Shown in pieces: positions 22,701 through 34,168 of a stretch of 64,000 nt of DNA. Source of the stretch: Isoetes taiwanensis (lineage: Eukaryota > Streptophyta > Lycopodiopsida > Isoetales > Isoetaceae); assembly GCA_021234155.1 (NCBI GenBank), contig JAJEKV010000006.1, positions 5,553,727 through 5,617,726 of the forward strand, given 5' to 3'. Position numbers and translations under genes: made by a program. Each line of letters opens with the position of its first letter. Position 1 is the stretch's first letter. The notes beneath the pieces were generated by a model that was not told the DNA's origin, did not search any database, and saw only the letters and a program-made list of their open reading frames with translations.

Positions 22701-25549
22701 TCAGAGATATAATTTGTACCTTAACTGCGGGATCAAAACCTGGGGCTGTATCTCCTCATTCCGGAAGACCTTCATGCGCCGACGCTTCCAAATAAGCCAC
22801 ACTAACCACGCTTTACACAAATGGAAGGCCAGACTCTGGGGCAGGGACCACCCACTAGGATACACCCCAACAACACACATTTGACTCGGCGAGGTGTGAA
22901 AGAGGCGCTGGACCCACCGCCATGCCGGGCCGGATGTCTGCTTGAGAGAGAAACATGCAATGTTCGGGGGTCTCACTACGCAGGCACCACACATTGGGCA
23001 CACGTCCCGACCGGGTTGATCCTGTGCACACTGCGTGTTCACCCTCAAGGACCAGTGCACTATCGCCATAGCAAAGACCCGAATCTTAGGGGGCGAGATT
23101 GGGTTCCACACCCACCTCAAATGTTGCTCCAGTCATCTCCTGGCACCTGGAGACTCCAGCCGTCCGAGGGAGGCAGCTCATCCTGAATAGCCAAAAGCTC
23201 ATAGCAGGACTTCACGAAATTCGAGGGGTCAACTTTCGGATGACAACTCCACACCCGCCCTGACGCCTGTGGGGGATTCAGCGGTAGAGCATTAGCCACC
23301 CGTGCCCAAATGGCACAGTCCCGCCTGCCAGCCGAACTTGTGGGAGAAAAGTTGCCGGGGGTGCAAGCTGCCCGGGCAATATACCACTCCCCACCGCCGG
23401 GAACCCCACACATCGCCCCCATCTACGCTAGACCCGGGGATCGACGGATGCGGCCAGCACTAGAGGTGCTGCACCCGGGCCAATCGGGATCCACCATGGT
23501 GATGCCTCTAACTGAATACAACTGGCGGCGTCAATGGCAAAATGGGGCTGACCCGCCCAGTGCGCAAGAGTCCCTTCGGAGACGGAGAGGCATTAACATA
23601 TGGCCTCGATATCGCCAAATAACGCCAAAGGAAGCCGCATGCACGCGGCGCTTATGGAAAACAATCGAGTGAGATAGCGACTGATGAAGTAAGACCATGC
23701 CCGGGGAATCAAGCACATTCTCCAGGATCGCAAACACGAACTTGGACAATAGGACCTTGCCATGGAGCGAGAGATCCAAGAAACCGACTCCCCCGCAGCT
23801 TTGGGGCGCACACATTTCCACCAGGCCACTTTAACAACTGCCCCCTCCTCATTTCCAATCCATACAAAGTTACGAACCATTGAGGAAATTTCCCGAACCT
23901 TGCTCTCTGGCGCCAGGATAATGGACGCCATATAAATATGCGTGGAGCACAAAACGGACTTCGCCACTGTGACCCTACCAGCCATGGAAAGCTTCCCCCC
24001 CCCTTCCACCAGTTGAGCCGCAGCCCCACCAGAATGTCCTCCCAAATGCCTGCCGCCGAAATGTCGATGCCAAACGGGATCCCCAAAAGCCTAGAGCATG
24101 TGCCCTGCAGCTGCGTCCGCCAAGGAAATTGGGATACGACCACGGGCATGGGATCCGCCGCTGGCCATAATGTCGATCACTTCGACCAATTCATAAGACA
24201 ACCCGACGCAAGAGAGAATGCGTCCAGCAACTCTTTCGTATTTAACAGATTCCTTTCATCCGCCTGTTGGAAAAGGAAAGTGTCATCAGTATACTGACTC
24301 CTAATCTGCTGTGACCCATCTGCCATCCTCAGCCCCTCCACAACACCCGCCTCCACAGCCGAGATCAAGAACTGCGAGAGGGCCTCTGCCACGATGGTAA
24401 ATAGGAAGGGCGCCAACGGACATCCCTGGCGAACTTCGCGTCTCACACTAAAGACCGGCGATGACTCACCGTGACATAGGACAGTGGCTCTGGCCGACGT
24501 TAAGAGCTTCAGAGTCACTTCTGTAAAGCTCTCCCCACACCCAAAGTCGAGCATCATCCTCTTCAGAAAGTCCCACCGAACACTATCATAGGCCTTTGCA
24601 AAGTCCAACTTCAAGTACATTATCTGCTGACCCGTTCTGCGTGCCTAGTGAATACCCTCGAATGCCGCCACGACATTATTGAGAATGTGCCTGCCCGGAA
24701 TGAAACCAGACTGCATGGAGCAAATAGCCTCCTTCAAGACTGCTTGCAAACGAAGCGAGAGGGCCTTCGCAATAATCAGACCGAAAGAAGCGCAGCCTTC
24801 TTGGACTCATCCGCTGCAATGTAGCGCAGTATCTCCCTCTCCCGCACCCCATCAGACGGCTGGGACCTGAGGGCTTCCAATTCGCGATACAATGCCTCCA
24901 ACGCCTCCCGCTCTTGGCGTGTCTTCCGACTTCCCCATGACTTGGCAAATGCCTTGACCTCAGCTAGGGCCCTCACCATCCCTGACATCCCAAAGTTATC
25001 GCGAAAGGTGCGGAACCATATCTGCTGGCAACCCCAAGAGAAATCAGCATCCTTGAGGTAAGCGGTGTTCAGCTTGAAGACCGTGCGCGCCGGCCTGACT
25101 GCACTCAAGCCCTGGGAAATTAGCTGAGGAAAGTGATCAGAGACCGCGGTGGTCAAAATGTTCTTGCGCTTGAGCAGAGGCGCCCGGTCCGCTACTAGGG
25201 TGTTAGGATAGCATCTGTCATGCCGAGCATACGCCCGTCCGGCCCCGGTCCACTGGTTACACCAAGTAAATGTGGAGTCGTCCGACAACTCCACCAACTG
25301 CCCGGAGTCCAGCAGTTTTACCCATTCCCCCCGCTCGAAGCCCTGTACCACTTCCGCCGCTCTGCCACACCTGTCCTGAGTGGTCTCTACCATGTTGAAA
25401 TCGCCCAACAGCAGCCAAGCCACACCAGCTCCCAGGGCTGCCAGCTTGTGCCTCAAGGACGCCCACAATGCCCCTCTCTGCCGCGCAGTATTATGAACAT
25501 AGACATTCACAATCCCCCACTCATGCGGACCCTCTCGCCACTTGATAAT
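22701..25549 (-). pseudogene. LINE ORF2, second part: endonuclease end, reverse transcriptase, zinc-binding end
   Basis: From 25549 downward the endonuclease continues (GIVNVYVHN, then LLGDFNMVE, then SDHFPQ, all family landmarks). Then LIIAKALSLRLQAVL and SGFIPGRHILNNVV begin the reverse transcriptase directly after ADESKKAALLS. The usual stretch of 100 or more residues between them is missing, so an internal deletion is likely near 24780. A TAG (24645-24647) replaces the Trp expected before ARR. The polymerase goes on with LDFAKAYDSVRWDFL and the catalytic box QYTDDTFLF, where YADD would be usual. After frame changes near 24170 and 23600-23850 the C-terminal PPKIRVFAMAIVH and CPMCGAC region completes it. 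Not functional. Confidence 0.9.
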
Positions 25550-25562
25550 CACAAGACCCCCA

Positions 25563-28500
25563 AAATTGAATTAGTATGATCTTTTTCTAATGCTTTCGTA
25601 GTAAAAACCAACTCCTAAAATCAATACCGGTATGTGGGCCAAAAAGTTTACAAATCATGTCTAGTTATACCATATAGTTCATCAATGCAGTTCAGTAACA
25701 TGACATACGAATAGTATTTCTTCACATGGTATTGAAAGATGATAATTTATAGCTAGTTTTTATGACAACTTGAATATATGATATGTGCTACTGCTTAATT
25801 TATCACGTTTATCGGAATGATATTTGATCACATCTATTATCCTTGGTTTATTGACATTGTAATTTTACGTGCATATTTAGTATGATATTTTACAGCGATT
25901 AATCATCTTTGTTATTTTAGTGTATTATTATTATAGTATTTTATAGTGACTAATTATCAATAATAAAACTATGCTTGGTTTAGATATACCAGTATGATTT
26001 TCCTTCCATGATAATGTCAAAAACTAGTGCGTTTTTTTTTTTCATGATATCAACCTTACTGTGCTTCATGTGGCACGTTTGGTAATACGATAAGAGACCA
26101 TAGTATTCAACCTTCATGTATTAGCGTAATAAAATTTGAGGGTTCATGATTTTTTTTACGTGATTCTAAATTGTGATGTCTCCTAATTAATTAGTATTAT
26201 TTCAGCACATGGTTCATTTGAGCTTATTATCGATATTTTCGGTATTTTGATTACAAAAACAAAGACTACAGAAGACCAAGATGCTCAATTTTTTCCATTG
26301 AATTTTGATATAAAAGTACAATAATATCAGGCATACACCTCTTTCCATAATTTGGAAATAGTATACTTGAGTTGTCATTTTTTTATGGATGAACATTATG
26401 TATAGATTTATTCCACAACAATACCCTCTTGCTTGGAGTAAACACATTATCATTCTCCTTCATCATCGGCTCGTCACATGGCAGCTACGAGCACCTAAAA
26501 TATAAGAGCAGAATAAAACATCGTTTGGATAATTATTCCCCATCTTTGCATTCTGCTATTCCGCATATATCCTTCTAATAAGTTTTTCAAGGAGTGGAAC
26601 ATATCTCTCTGATGAACAGGCAATTAAGATACCATAAAGGAAAATGCCTTGAATTGAGATAAACATTTACACATATATACTGAAATAGTATATACCGAAA
26701 TAGTAGAGAGATATTCCCCGACCATTTCTCTTGCAAATGCAGGGGTGCAATATTGCTAATTTTATTGATAAATTCTTCAATTGTCTTTAAGCCTAGTAGT
26801 GAGGTCCTTAAACCGTCTAATGTTCCGAGAATCTCTTGAATAATAACTTTGTCAAGCTTAAGGGCTTAACCAGTAAAGCTTAAGCAGATTGCATATCATT
26901 TACGGAAAGTAGATCTTTGGCATATTTAGTCCTAAGCTTTGGTGGATCTTGGAAATGAAGAAGCATCCTTCGTCGAGCAGGTGAAACATGAATTCACAAA
27001 CATGCCCTATGTTGTCCAAAAAAATACACATCGGACTATAATGCCCGAATCAAACAAAGCAAAGTGGAACAGATTTCACGTCCTTTGTGATAGTCTCTTC
27101 CAATAAGGAGATTGCTTGTGCTTTTCCATCCTAGCCATGTCTTCCATTATATATTCTGTTGTATGACCTATGTTTGAATTATGGAAAAATCCTGCAATAA
27201 AAAAAAGAAGGAAAATCAGTATTGTCAAAAATATCACTGTATTTTATTAAATGATGAAAATGCCCGTGTGCATGTGTCCAAGAAACAAACAACTTGCAGT
27301 CTAAGCACTATAGTCTAAGCACTACTTAAGCCGAACTTAAAGCTTTGAGCATAGCAGTCTAAGAAATGCTTTGGCTAGCTCATTTATATGAAGATTTAGG
27401 GGCTAGGGACGTTACTAAGCGTATTATGACAATCATGGTACGGTTTCTCATGCTATAAATCATAAATGGCATCCAAAAAGTCATTGCGAACAGGTTCTAT
27501 GCATTAGGCTTGCCGAGGATGTAGGTGATGTTTAGAGATTACAATGCAGACCAATTTGTTATATAACGGATGCAAAGTCCTTTCTTGCGACACGGCGAGA
27601 TCAAAGCAAGGGCGTGGCCATAAATTGAACTATAATAGCAAGTTCTAAAAAGCAATGCAACCATCGCAGATCCAAGTAATGCAAACCAAGCAGATCCAAC
27701 TAATGCACGAGCGAGGAAAGAACATGAATGATTGCAATGCCCATGATATTGCAACAACTAATGAGATGATCACCAATACAACAATCAAAACAGAATTCAG
27801 TAAGAGTCATAAAAAATCAAACTCACCTGGTAGAATTGAGATCGTTTATGTTCTCACAAGCTGCAGAAAGGCCATAAGCATTATTTCTGGTTATACAATT
27901 TCTTTGCCCATCCAGAGCTTCTCCAGCTTCAACTAATTCTCGCATCCATGAATCGGCTCAAGTTCCCTTAATCTGCTATTGAGAATGTATTCAAAAGACA
28001 GAAAACAAAGGATTACGTTCTAGATTATATAGCAACTAAACACATACTTTTATGTATTGCAGATCCTAGTGAGGCAAAATCCTTTAAAAGCTTGGCATTT
28101 GATAACCCACACAATACAAAATTCAAGAATAGTTGGTTCCGTTCTTTGGGACACTTGTTCATTTGAGCGGGGGTCTTCTTCCCCATATGAATCCCGGTTC
28201 TTGATTTGTTTGAAGAGCAAGAGCAGGTGCAGCAAGAGATATTTTCTAAAAGATCCATACTTATTCAAGTGTTATCAATAATGATGCAGTCATAGTCCGA
28301 GAAAGCCGAATATATATTCTCAAGCAAATTTTTGGTGGATTTTACCCAAAGAGAAACAATTCAAATGGCCAAAAGATGTGCAATGAGAAGATACCTCGTT
28401 CATCCCTCGCATCTGCAAACTCCATCAAGAAATAACATGGTGGTTTCTGTTGCAAAACGAATTCAAGCATCCAATCCATGCTCGTCACTGTTCGATGCAG

Positions 28501-28585
28501 TGCGATAGATCTGCAAGAAAATAATATGGTCGGTCTGCTTCTCTTTGGCATTCCAAAGCACATTACTGTCCCACATCCTTATTTC
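25563..28585. other. CACTA-like interior, left part, no gene recognised
   Basis: AT-rich sequence. Variants of TAGTATGATATTTTACAG and TAGTATTTTATAGTGAC around 25880-25950 may be subterminal repeats. Short open frames on both strands resemble no family I know. Confidence 0.45.
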
Positions 28586-28740
28586 ATGCCGGATTTGCCG
28601 TGAAATCGCCATAGCCATGTATTTGCTCTGCTTTTTTATGCTTACTTGGTAAAAAATGCCGGATTTGCCGGAAATCGCCATAGCCATGTATTTGCTCTGC
28701 TTTTCTATGCTTATCTGCACAACAAAGGCCGGATTTGCAA
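28586..28740. repeat. 70-bp tandem duplication
   Basis: Two adjacent copies start ATGCCGGATTTGCCG at 28586 and 28656. Both continue GAAATCGCCATAGCCATG and TATTTGCTCTGC, and a third partial copy begins near 28726. They are nearly identical, so the duplication is recent. Confidence 0.85.
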
Positions 28741-29058
28741 GAAAGTTATGTCATATCTATGAATCCAGCACAAGCTTTTTGCTCTTTGCTCTACTTTGCC
28801 TGCGAACCTTGGTTCTTCCATATCCTTTTGCTCTGTTGTATCCTTATCCGAGATCCACCTGCACTCTTCCGCCATATCTGCTTCCTCCCGTTGCCTTATT
28901 TGCCCTATTCTGTCATATGGCTGATAACTTCCCCTGTGATCCACCTATTTTATCTTAAGCCTTTCAATTTCATATTAAATCTCTATGTTCATGCCTCAAT
29001 TTTTTTTCCCTTGCCAAGTCCTACGCCTAAAATGTATTATGGAGTTGAAGTTTTTGGC

Positions 29059-29345
29059 CAAAGGAAGGAAGGAAGGAAGGAAGAGACTTTTAACGTCCAC
29101 GGAGCCCAATCGGGCTATGGGACCATAACAAACAAAGGGGGCGGAAGCCCCAACAGAACCGTGGGCCGAAGATCAAGCAAAAACCAATCAAAACATGGGG
29201 ACGAAGCCCCGTTACAACAACACATGGGGACAAAGCCCCGTTATCACTCAAAACCCAGGGCTAGACCAAGGCGCCCGATGATCGGGCCAAGGCCATTGAT
29301 CCCTAATGATAGCTCGACCGCCTCGACACCTGCCCCATTTTAAAT
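29059..29345 (-). mobile_element. 3' tail of a family A LINE with a CTTCC tract
   Basis: On the minus strand the sequence ends CTCCGTGGACGTTAAAAG and then CTCTTCCTTCCTTCCTTCC, the same 3' end as the copies at 12670 and 19305. Upstream are three short GC-rich words of the form GGGGCTT(C/T)GTCCCC or GGGGCTTCCGCCCC, possible hairpins in the 3' UTR. Only the untranslated end is left; the 5' limit is uncertain. Confidence 0.8.
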
Positions 29346-29718
29346 GGCTGGGGCGGGCCTCACGGACCCGCACAATTCCTCTTCCGTGGAAAATAAAAAA
29401 TTCCACGAGTCAAGTCTTCCTCGCGACCGAAGGTGGTCCCCTTCAAATGATTGCCATGTCGCAAAGACGCGTCGCCCTGGAAAGAGCATTTTGAAAGCAA
29501 ACCAAAGAGATGGCGGGGCAAGCTTTGTTGCTCCCACCCGTTTTTATCTTGAAGGATGCCGGTCGGCATGGATGTGCATCTCTTTGAGCAAAAAAAAAAG
29601 GCCACCGCGCTCGTGGGGGTCAAATCACTTCAAAGGCCCACAATGCGCCACCCCCTTATCTTTGAGGAGTGAGTGGCCGTACCGGCTCCGAAGATCTGGG
29701 AATAGACCTAAACAATAG

Positions 29719-30209
29719 CTCAAACAACTAAAAGGGGCGCAAAAGTACAAAGGAGGCATTTTACATGGAGACCTTAGAGTCATGAATAATCTTGGCGGCT
29801 TCCACTTTCTCCTGCAGGGGAGGGCCCCCGATTGGCCAACGCCGGTGACCCACCATCGAACTCACCGGGCCCCAAGTCTCCAAATGTGTTTACTTCTAGT
29901 AATCGATATGGCCCGCCACCTCACAATCCGTATCGCCCACAGAGTGGCATTTAAAGAGACCGTTGGATCCCATCAAGTACCATGAGGCAAGCACCGAGCC
30001 GACGCATCAAGGATGTCCAAAGTCCCATTAAAGAGGCATCGGGGGCCGGTGGTGCAAAGAAGAGGGCGCCGGGGCCCAAATGATGGGGCCAAACCAAAGA
30101 AAGTAATGGCGAATCGTGGGGTCATAAAGCACAAGACCTGATGCACAATAAGAGCCAATGAAATTTTCTCAAACGGTTTCCCGCCATACGCTTGATCTTC
30201 TCGGGCCAT
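29719..30209 (-). pseudogene. Transposon-associated gene fragment, copy 1 (DUF8039-like)
   Basis: This GC-rich stretch is a diverged copy of 31060-31490. They share CTCAAACAACTAAA, TTAGAGTCATGAATAATCTT, CCCAAGTCTCCAAATGTGTT, ATTTAAAGAGAC and GCACAAGACCTGATGCACAA. On the minus strand it begins MAREDQAYGG (30209), just downstream of a leader (30225-30450) also found at 56345-56530, where the following ORF likewise starts MATED. The rest is broken by stops. The family call comes from the better copy at 31114-31490. It may be a mobile-element gene carried into the CACTA-like element. Confidence 0.5.
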
Positions 30210-30224
30210 GCTGAGAACAAGGCA

Positions 30225-30540
30225 ACGTTAAAGGGTGCCAAGGTTGGACGGGTCTCTGGCTGCCTAGAAGGTGCTTAGAATCCAATTTGGGGACTCAGAA
30301 AGGCAGGCAGAGCACCTTTTGGGCGTTTGGGGTTTTCGGGGCTAGAGAGAGATTGTAAACCCTAGAGAGAGAAAGCCCGAAAGGGGCAAATCAAGGGGGT
30401 CTATGCAAGGGCAGTGAGGGCGCGATGCTGAGAGCAATAGTGGGACCCAAAACAGTCCAAAACAATTCAAAGCAATCCAAAACTTGGTACCTACGGCCGA
30501 TGCTGGGACCGGCCATGTTTGTTTGGGCATTCATGTTCAA
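30225..30540 (-). promoter_or_regulatory. Element leader shared with 56345-56745
   Basis: On the minus strand this contains CTCTCTAGGGTTTACAATCT, AAAAGGTGCTCTG, GAGTCCCCAAATTGGATTC and GCAGCCAGAGACC, all present on the plus strand near 56400-56525 in the same order. It directly precedes a frame starting MARED. I infer that it is the transcribed leader or promoter region of a mobile element. Confidence 0.6.
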
Positions 30541-31113
30541 ATGTTACATTTGGCCAATATTAGGGACCCATTATTTTTAATATTTGGGCAATGATGTAAT
30601 GGTCTAGATTTTGTGGTAGTAAAAATGTTGTGAGATCATATACTTAATTGTTTGGGCAATGGTTAACTGTTTGGGCAATGGTTAAAATTATATGATTGGG
30701 ATGAAAGGCCAAGATGAAGTGGTGCAATAGAAGGTTGAGATTATGAGGTGCTATTAAATGGCTTAGATTAAACCTTGTGTTGTATAAATATTATGGAAAA
30801 TAAAAAATTCCTCCTCTCTCTGGCTCGTGGCAGAATGTATCTCTTATGGGCTTAGTGGCAAAAGCTCAAGGAGGAGGGTGAGAGCCTCTTCCATATCCAA
30901 ATCTGCCTCAAGCTTTGTACTCCATCTTTTTTTTTTTATCGAAAAACTTATTTTGGTGCACCAAATTATGGGTTCTCTTTTTGTCAAAAATTTTCTTGTA
31001 GTTTTCCTTGGTATGCTTCAAAGTTTTGCTTCAAAGTTTTGTTGCCACACCCCCCTGGATATGGGTAATTCGCCCAACAATCTCAAACAACTAAAGTTAA
31101 AGTACAAAGCATT

Positions 31114-31490
31114 TTACTGCATCTTAGAGTCATGAATAATCTTGTAGGCTTCAGATTCTGTGAGAGGAGAGAGGCAATTGATTGGCCAACGTATGAACCA
31201 TGCCCTCATGTCACTTCCCAAGTCTCCAAATGTGTTTACTCCAGCACATGGTGGATATGGCAGCGCCACCTCACCACAATCCTCATCCACAACTTGCACA
31301 TTTAAAGAGACATTGTCAATACACCATGGATAAGGCCTTCTGGATCGACATGATAGATTTTCCCCACTTCCATTGGTGTATCATCTGTCAGCAAAGATAT
31401 AAACTGGTTGTCATGATAATTTTTGTCCTTCAAACACCGCTTACGTCTAAAGCACAAGACCTGATGCACAATAAGACCATCATAACTCAA
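31114..31490 (-). pseudogene. Transposon-associated gene fragment, copy 2 (DUF8039-like)
   Basis: On the minus strand 31490-31302 reads VGKIYHVDPEGLIHGV. After a single-base frame change near 31310 it continues VSLNVQVVDEDCGEVALPYP, then NTFGDLGSDMRAWFIRWPIN to a stop at 31114. The order (a G.I/V element, IHG, a valine-rich strand with LP.P, then GD.G....WP) fits the DUF8039 domain of plant proteins linked to CACTA and related transposons. This is recalled from the family pattern and not verified by search. The frameshift and lack of flanking domains make it a pseudogene. Confidence 0.5.
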
Positions 31491-31499
31491 AAGGTTTGC

Positions 31500-33862
31500 A
31501 TATTATTTAGAGGAGCATTCTCCAAAGAACACACTAGAATGTAGACATCCGTGCCAAAAAATATGGAGAATAGAATAGAATATGGAGAAGGTTACTTCTA
31601 TAACCTCGCCCCTATTCATAAGGATGTCATATTCGTTAAATAGGATTTACATGTTCATATGGTTATTGGTTTAAAGCTTATATTATCATAAATGTAACTA
31701 CTAGTTGCCTATGGCGAGTCGAGTTTGGCTCTGTTGGTCCCAATGGTTGGTCTAAGAGTAAACTGAATGATCTGAAAACGGTTGGTCGCACGCCTACGTC
31801 GGAAAGGGGAAAATTTGGGGCTTGTCACATCCGGTGTGGGGGTGGCCATTTTTTTTTTCGAAGACCTTTCTTAGGACATGAGCTACCATTTGAACGGTGG
31901 GATTAGCGGATGGAGCATCTTTGGTACCCGGATACTTAAATCCTACAAAATCGTAGGGTTTGCATTTTGACAACCCTCCCCGCCTTTGAAGTGGTTCAGA
32001 GCTTGCGTCTGCGAGGGGTTTCCTCGAGGCTTGAAGGAAGGAGAACAATAAAACCCTTGAGGGAAGGTAATATTCTTGAGTGTCGGTTGTGTCGCCAAAA
32101 TGTTAAATGGCTTATATTTATAATGGCTTAAAAAAAAAAAACATGTGAGTTGTCGCCACTATATTGAATGGCTTGTATCCTGGCTTGAAAAAATATCAAA
32201 GTCATATATTCGTGATGCGATTCTAGACTTGAAGGTCAACGATCGTGTCATTATGAGTCTTTGATCTAGCGAATTTCTTCAATGAATGAATGCTCATGCA
32301 TATTTGACCTAGCAATTTCATGAGAAAATCGTTGGTGCTCATATGACCATTGATACTTATAGCTAAATATAGGTCCTTATCAACCGATCGAATGAAACAA
32401 TGCCAAGGAAAATTGTTATTCATAGAGCTCATATGATTTCTTGGCGATTCGATCAGATCTGAGAGGATAAATAAGAACTGCCAACTAGGCATATACATTC
32501 AGCCAAAGACAAGCCAGTTCCATTCCCCTAGAAGTTAATATAATGTGAATATATGCAATTAGGATCATGCTTTGAATTCAAGATTGCTTTTTCATTTCTC
32601 ATAACTCTTTATTGCATGAAAGTGAAGCATGTTTTATTCTAAGTTGCTGCCTAGGTGAAGTTCAATATCTGAACATCTATTTCCTTTTGCTAGATGGTAC
32701 AATGGGTATGAATATTGTTTGAGTTTAAAAAAAAAGATCTTATGTACTTTCTTGACATTTAGTAAGTTCGGTTTGGCTAAGTGATATACGCACTTCTAAA
32801 ATAAGGTTAATTAGAAATGAGGATGGAGAAATGTATCATCGATTCACCACATTGTTTTTCTGGCCATTCATCTACAATTGAACATTGCTAATTATAAGGA
32901 AGAAACGGCTTATGAACATAACGTTATATAGGGTTGTCCTTCAAAAATTAACGTTATATAGAGTTTTGCATTAGGACACTAGATATCCCTGTCACAAGTC
33001 AGTTATGACCTCAACTTTCACTAGAAAGATACATTGTTGGTAGCAAAAGGGTTATTATCTACACCATACCTCTAGAGCTCCTTATCACTCCAATTATGCA
33101 AGGGACCTCTAAATCATGCATGAGAAGCACTTAAAATAATCCAAAATCCTTTTTCATACAAAATGTGCACTCTATGGATACTAAATACTATACCACAAAG
33201 AATACATTGGCAACTATAAGTACAAATATACACTTGGCCCAACATAAAACTATGCTACATATAATGGTAGAAAACATAGACCACACCATGCAACCAGTAG
33301 ACAAGTCAATGTACATAACATAAGTTTTACGAATAAGGATCATGCTCTAAAAGGAGTGCAAAAATAGATATAATCGTTGAAATTACTAATTAATATAAGA
33401 AATTATGCTCAAAGTCCGTAGTGATTTTAAGGATTGAAAAAACTGTATAAAAAAAACGACATCATAAACCAACATAATAGCCTGCTAACATGCATAGTAA
33501 ATAAGCATGTGCCAAAAACATATAACACACTTCCAAAATTAAACATGGTTCTTGAACTAATAAGAAAAGCTTGGGAGGATTGAAACTAGGTTAAAACCAT
33601 GTATCTGATCATGCTAACCAGTATGTAAAATCATCGTAGATTATAATATTGACAATGTAGGCTCAAAAATCACCTCCTAAACTAGCAATAATTTTAAGAA
33701 ACTAGTGTAAGACATAGAATTAGTATAAAAACTATGATCAAACTAGTAGTGATATTACAAAACCATAAAAGTCATCTAGTTTTCATTGACATTACGAGTT
33801 GCATGTATTAAAAACCACCATTATACTGGTTTCCATCATGATTATGAATGCGAGTTACTTTT
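31500..33862. other. CACTA-like interior, right part, no gene recognised
   Basis: AT-rich, with a minus-strand frame of 84 codons at 31794-32048 that resembles no protein known to me. The stretch near 32100-32200 repeats a GTTGTCGCCA...AATGGCTT word twice. Nothing else supported. Confidence 0.45.
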
Positions 33863-33878
33863 TGGGGGCCTTGTGAAT

Positions 33879-34163
33879 GACCCACCTGCCCCAACGATCT
33901 GCCAAGGTGAACGTCACCTGCCTGCACATGCATCTTCCACGCAACGGCTGTCCCACCTTTGAAGCCCCAGAGGTGGCAACTGCAGCAGCGTATTGTGGCC
34001 CGAACATATCTAGCAATGCCCGAGTGTCCCCCCTGTGACACTTATGTTCCTGAAGGCACAAGATGTCAGGATCCATCTTGCGGACCGCCAACGCCACTCT
34101 CATTCTCTTACTGGGCGACGAACGCACACCTCGAACGTTCCAACTCAGGATCTTCTTGTCCAT
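33879..34163 (-). pseudogene. LINE ORF2, first part: endonuclease N-terminus
   Basis: The frame starts MDKKILSWNVRGVRSS at 34163, six bases past the end of ORF1, and continues to KMDPDILCLQEHK. The WNVRG Asn and the LQEHK Glu are the metal-binding positions of apurinic-type LINE endonucleases. Frame changes occur between about 33890 and 33970, where GGTAVAW and GRWVI lie in different frames. The CACTA-like insertion starts immediately after GRWVI, and the frame resumes at 25549. Confidence 0.9.
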
Positions 34164-34168
34164 AGCTA

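Larger units (their letters stand above)
25550..33875. mobile_element. CACTA-like DNA transposon (8.3 kb) inserted in the LINE
   Basis: The ends are inverted repeats: CACAAGACCCCCAAAA at 25550 and the complement of CACAAGGCCCCCAAAA ending at 33875 (15 of 16 match). AAT flanks both sides (25547-25549, 33876-33878), the 3-bp duplication typical of CACTA elements, whose ends start CACTA or CACAA. Removing the element and one AAT restores the LINE endonuclease frame as GRWVIIKWREGPHEWG, strong proof of the borders. The interior is mostly AT-rich and has no recognisable transposase. It contains two copies of a DUF8039-like gene fragment, a LINE tail, a 70-bp tandem duplication and an element leader also found near 56.4 kb, so it is probably a non-autonomous or decayed copy. 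Confidence 0.9.

Noticed and set aside
22821-23672. Plus-strand frames of about 120 codons opposite the LINE
   Set aside because: They are antisense shadows of the GC-rich LINE ORF2.
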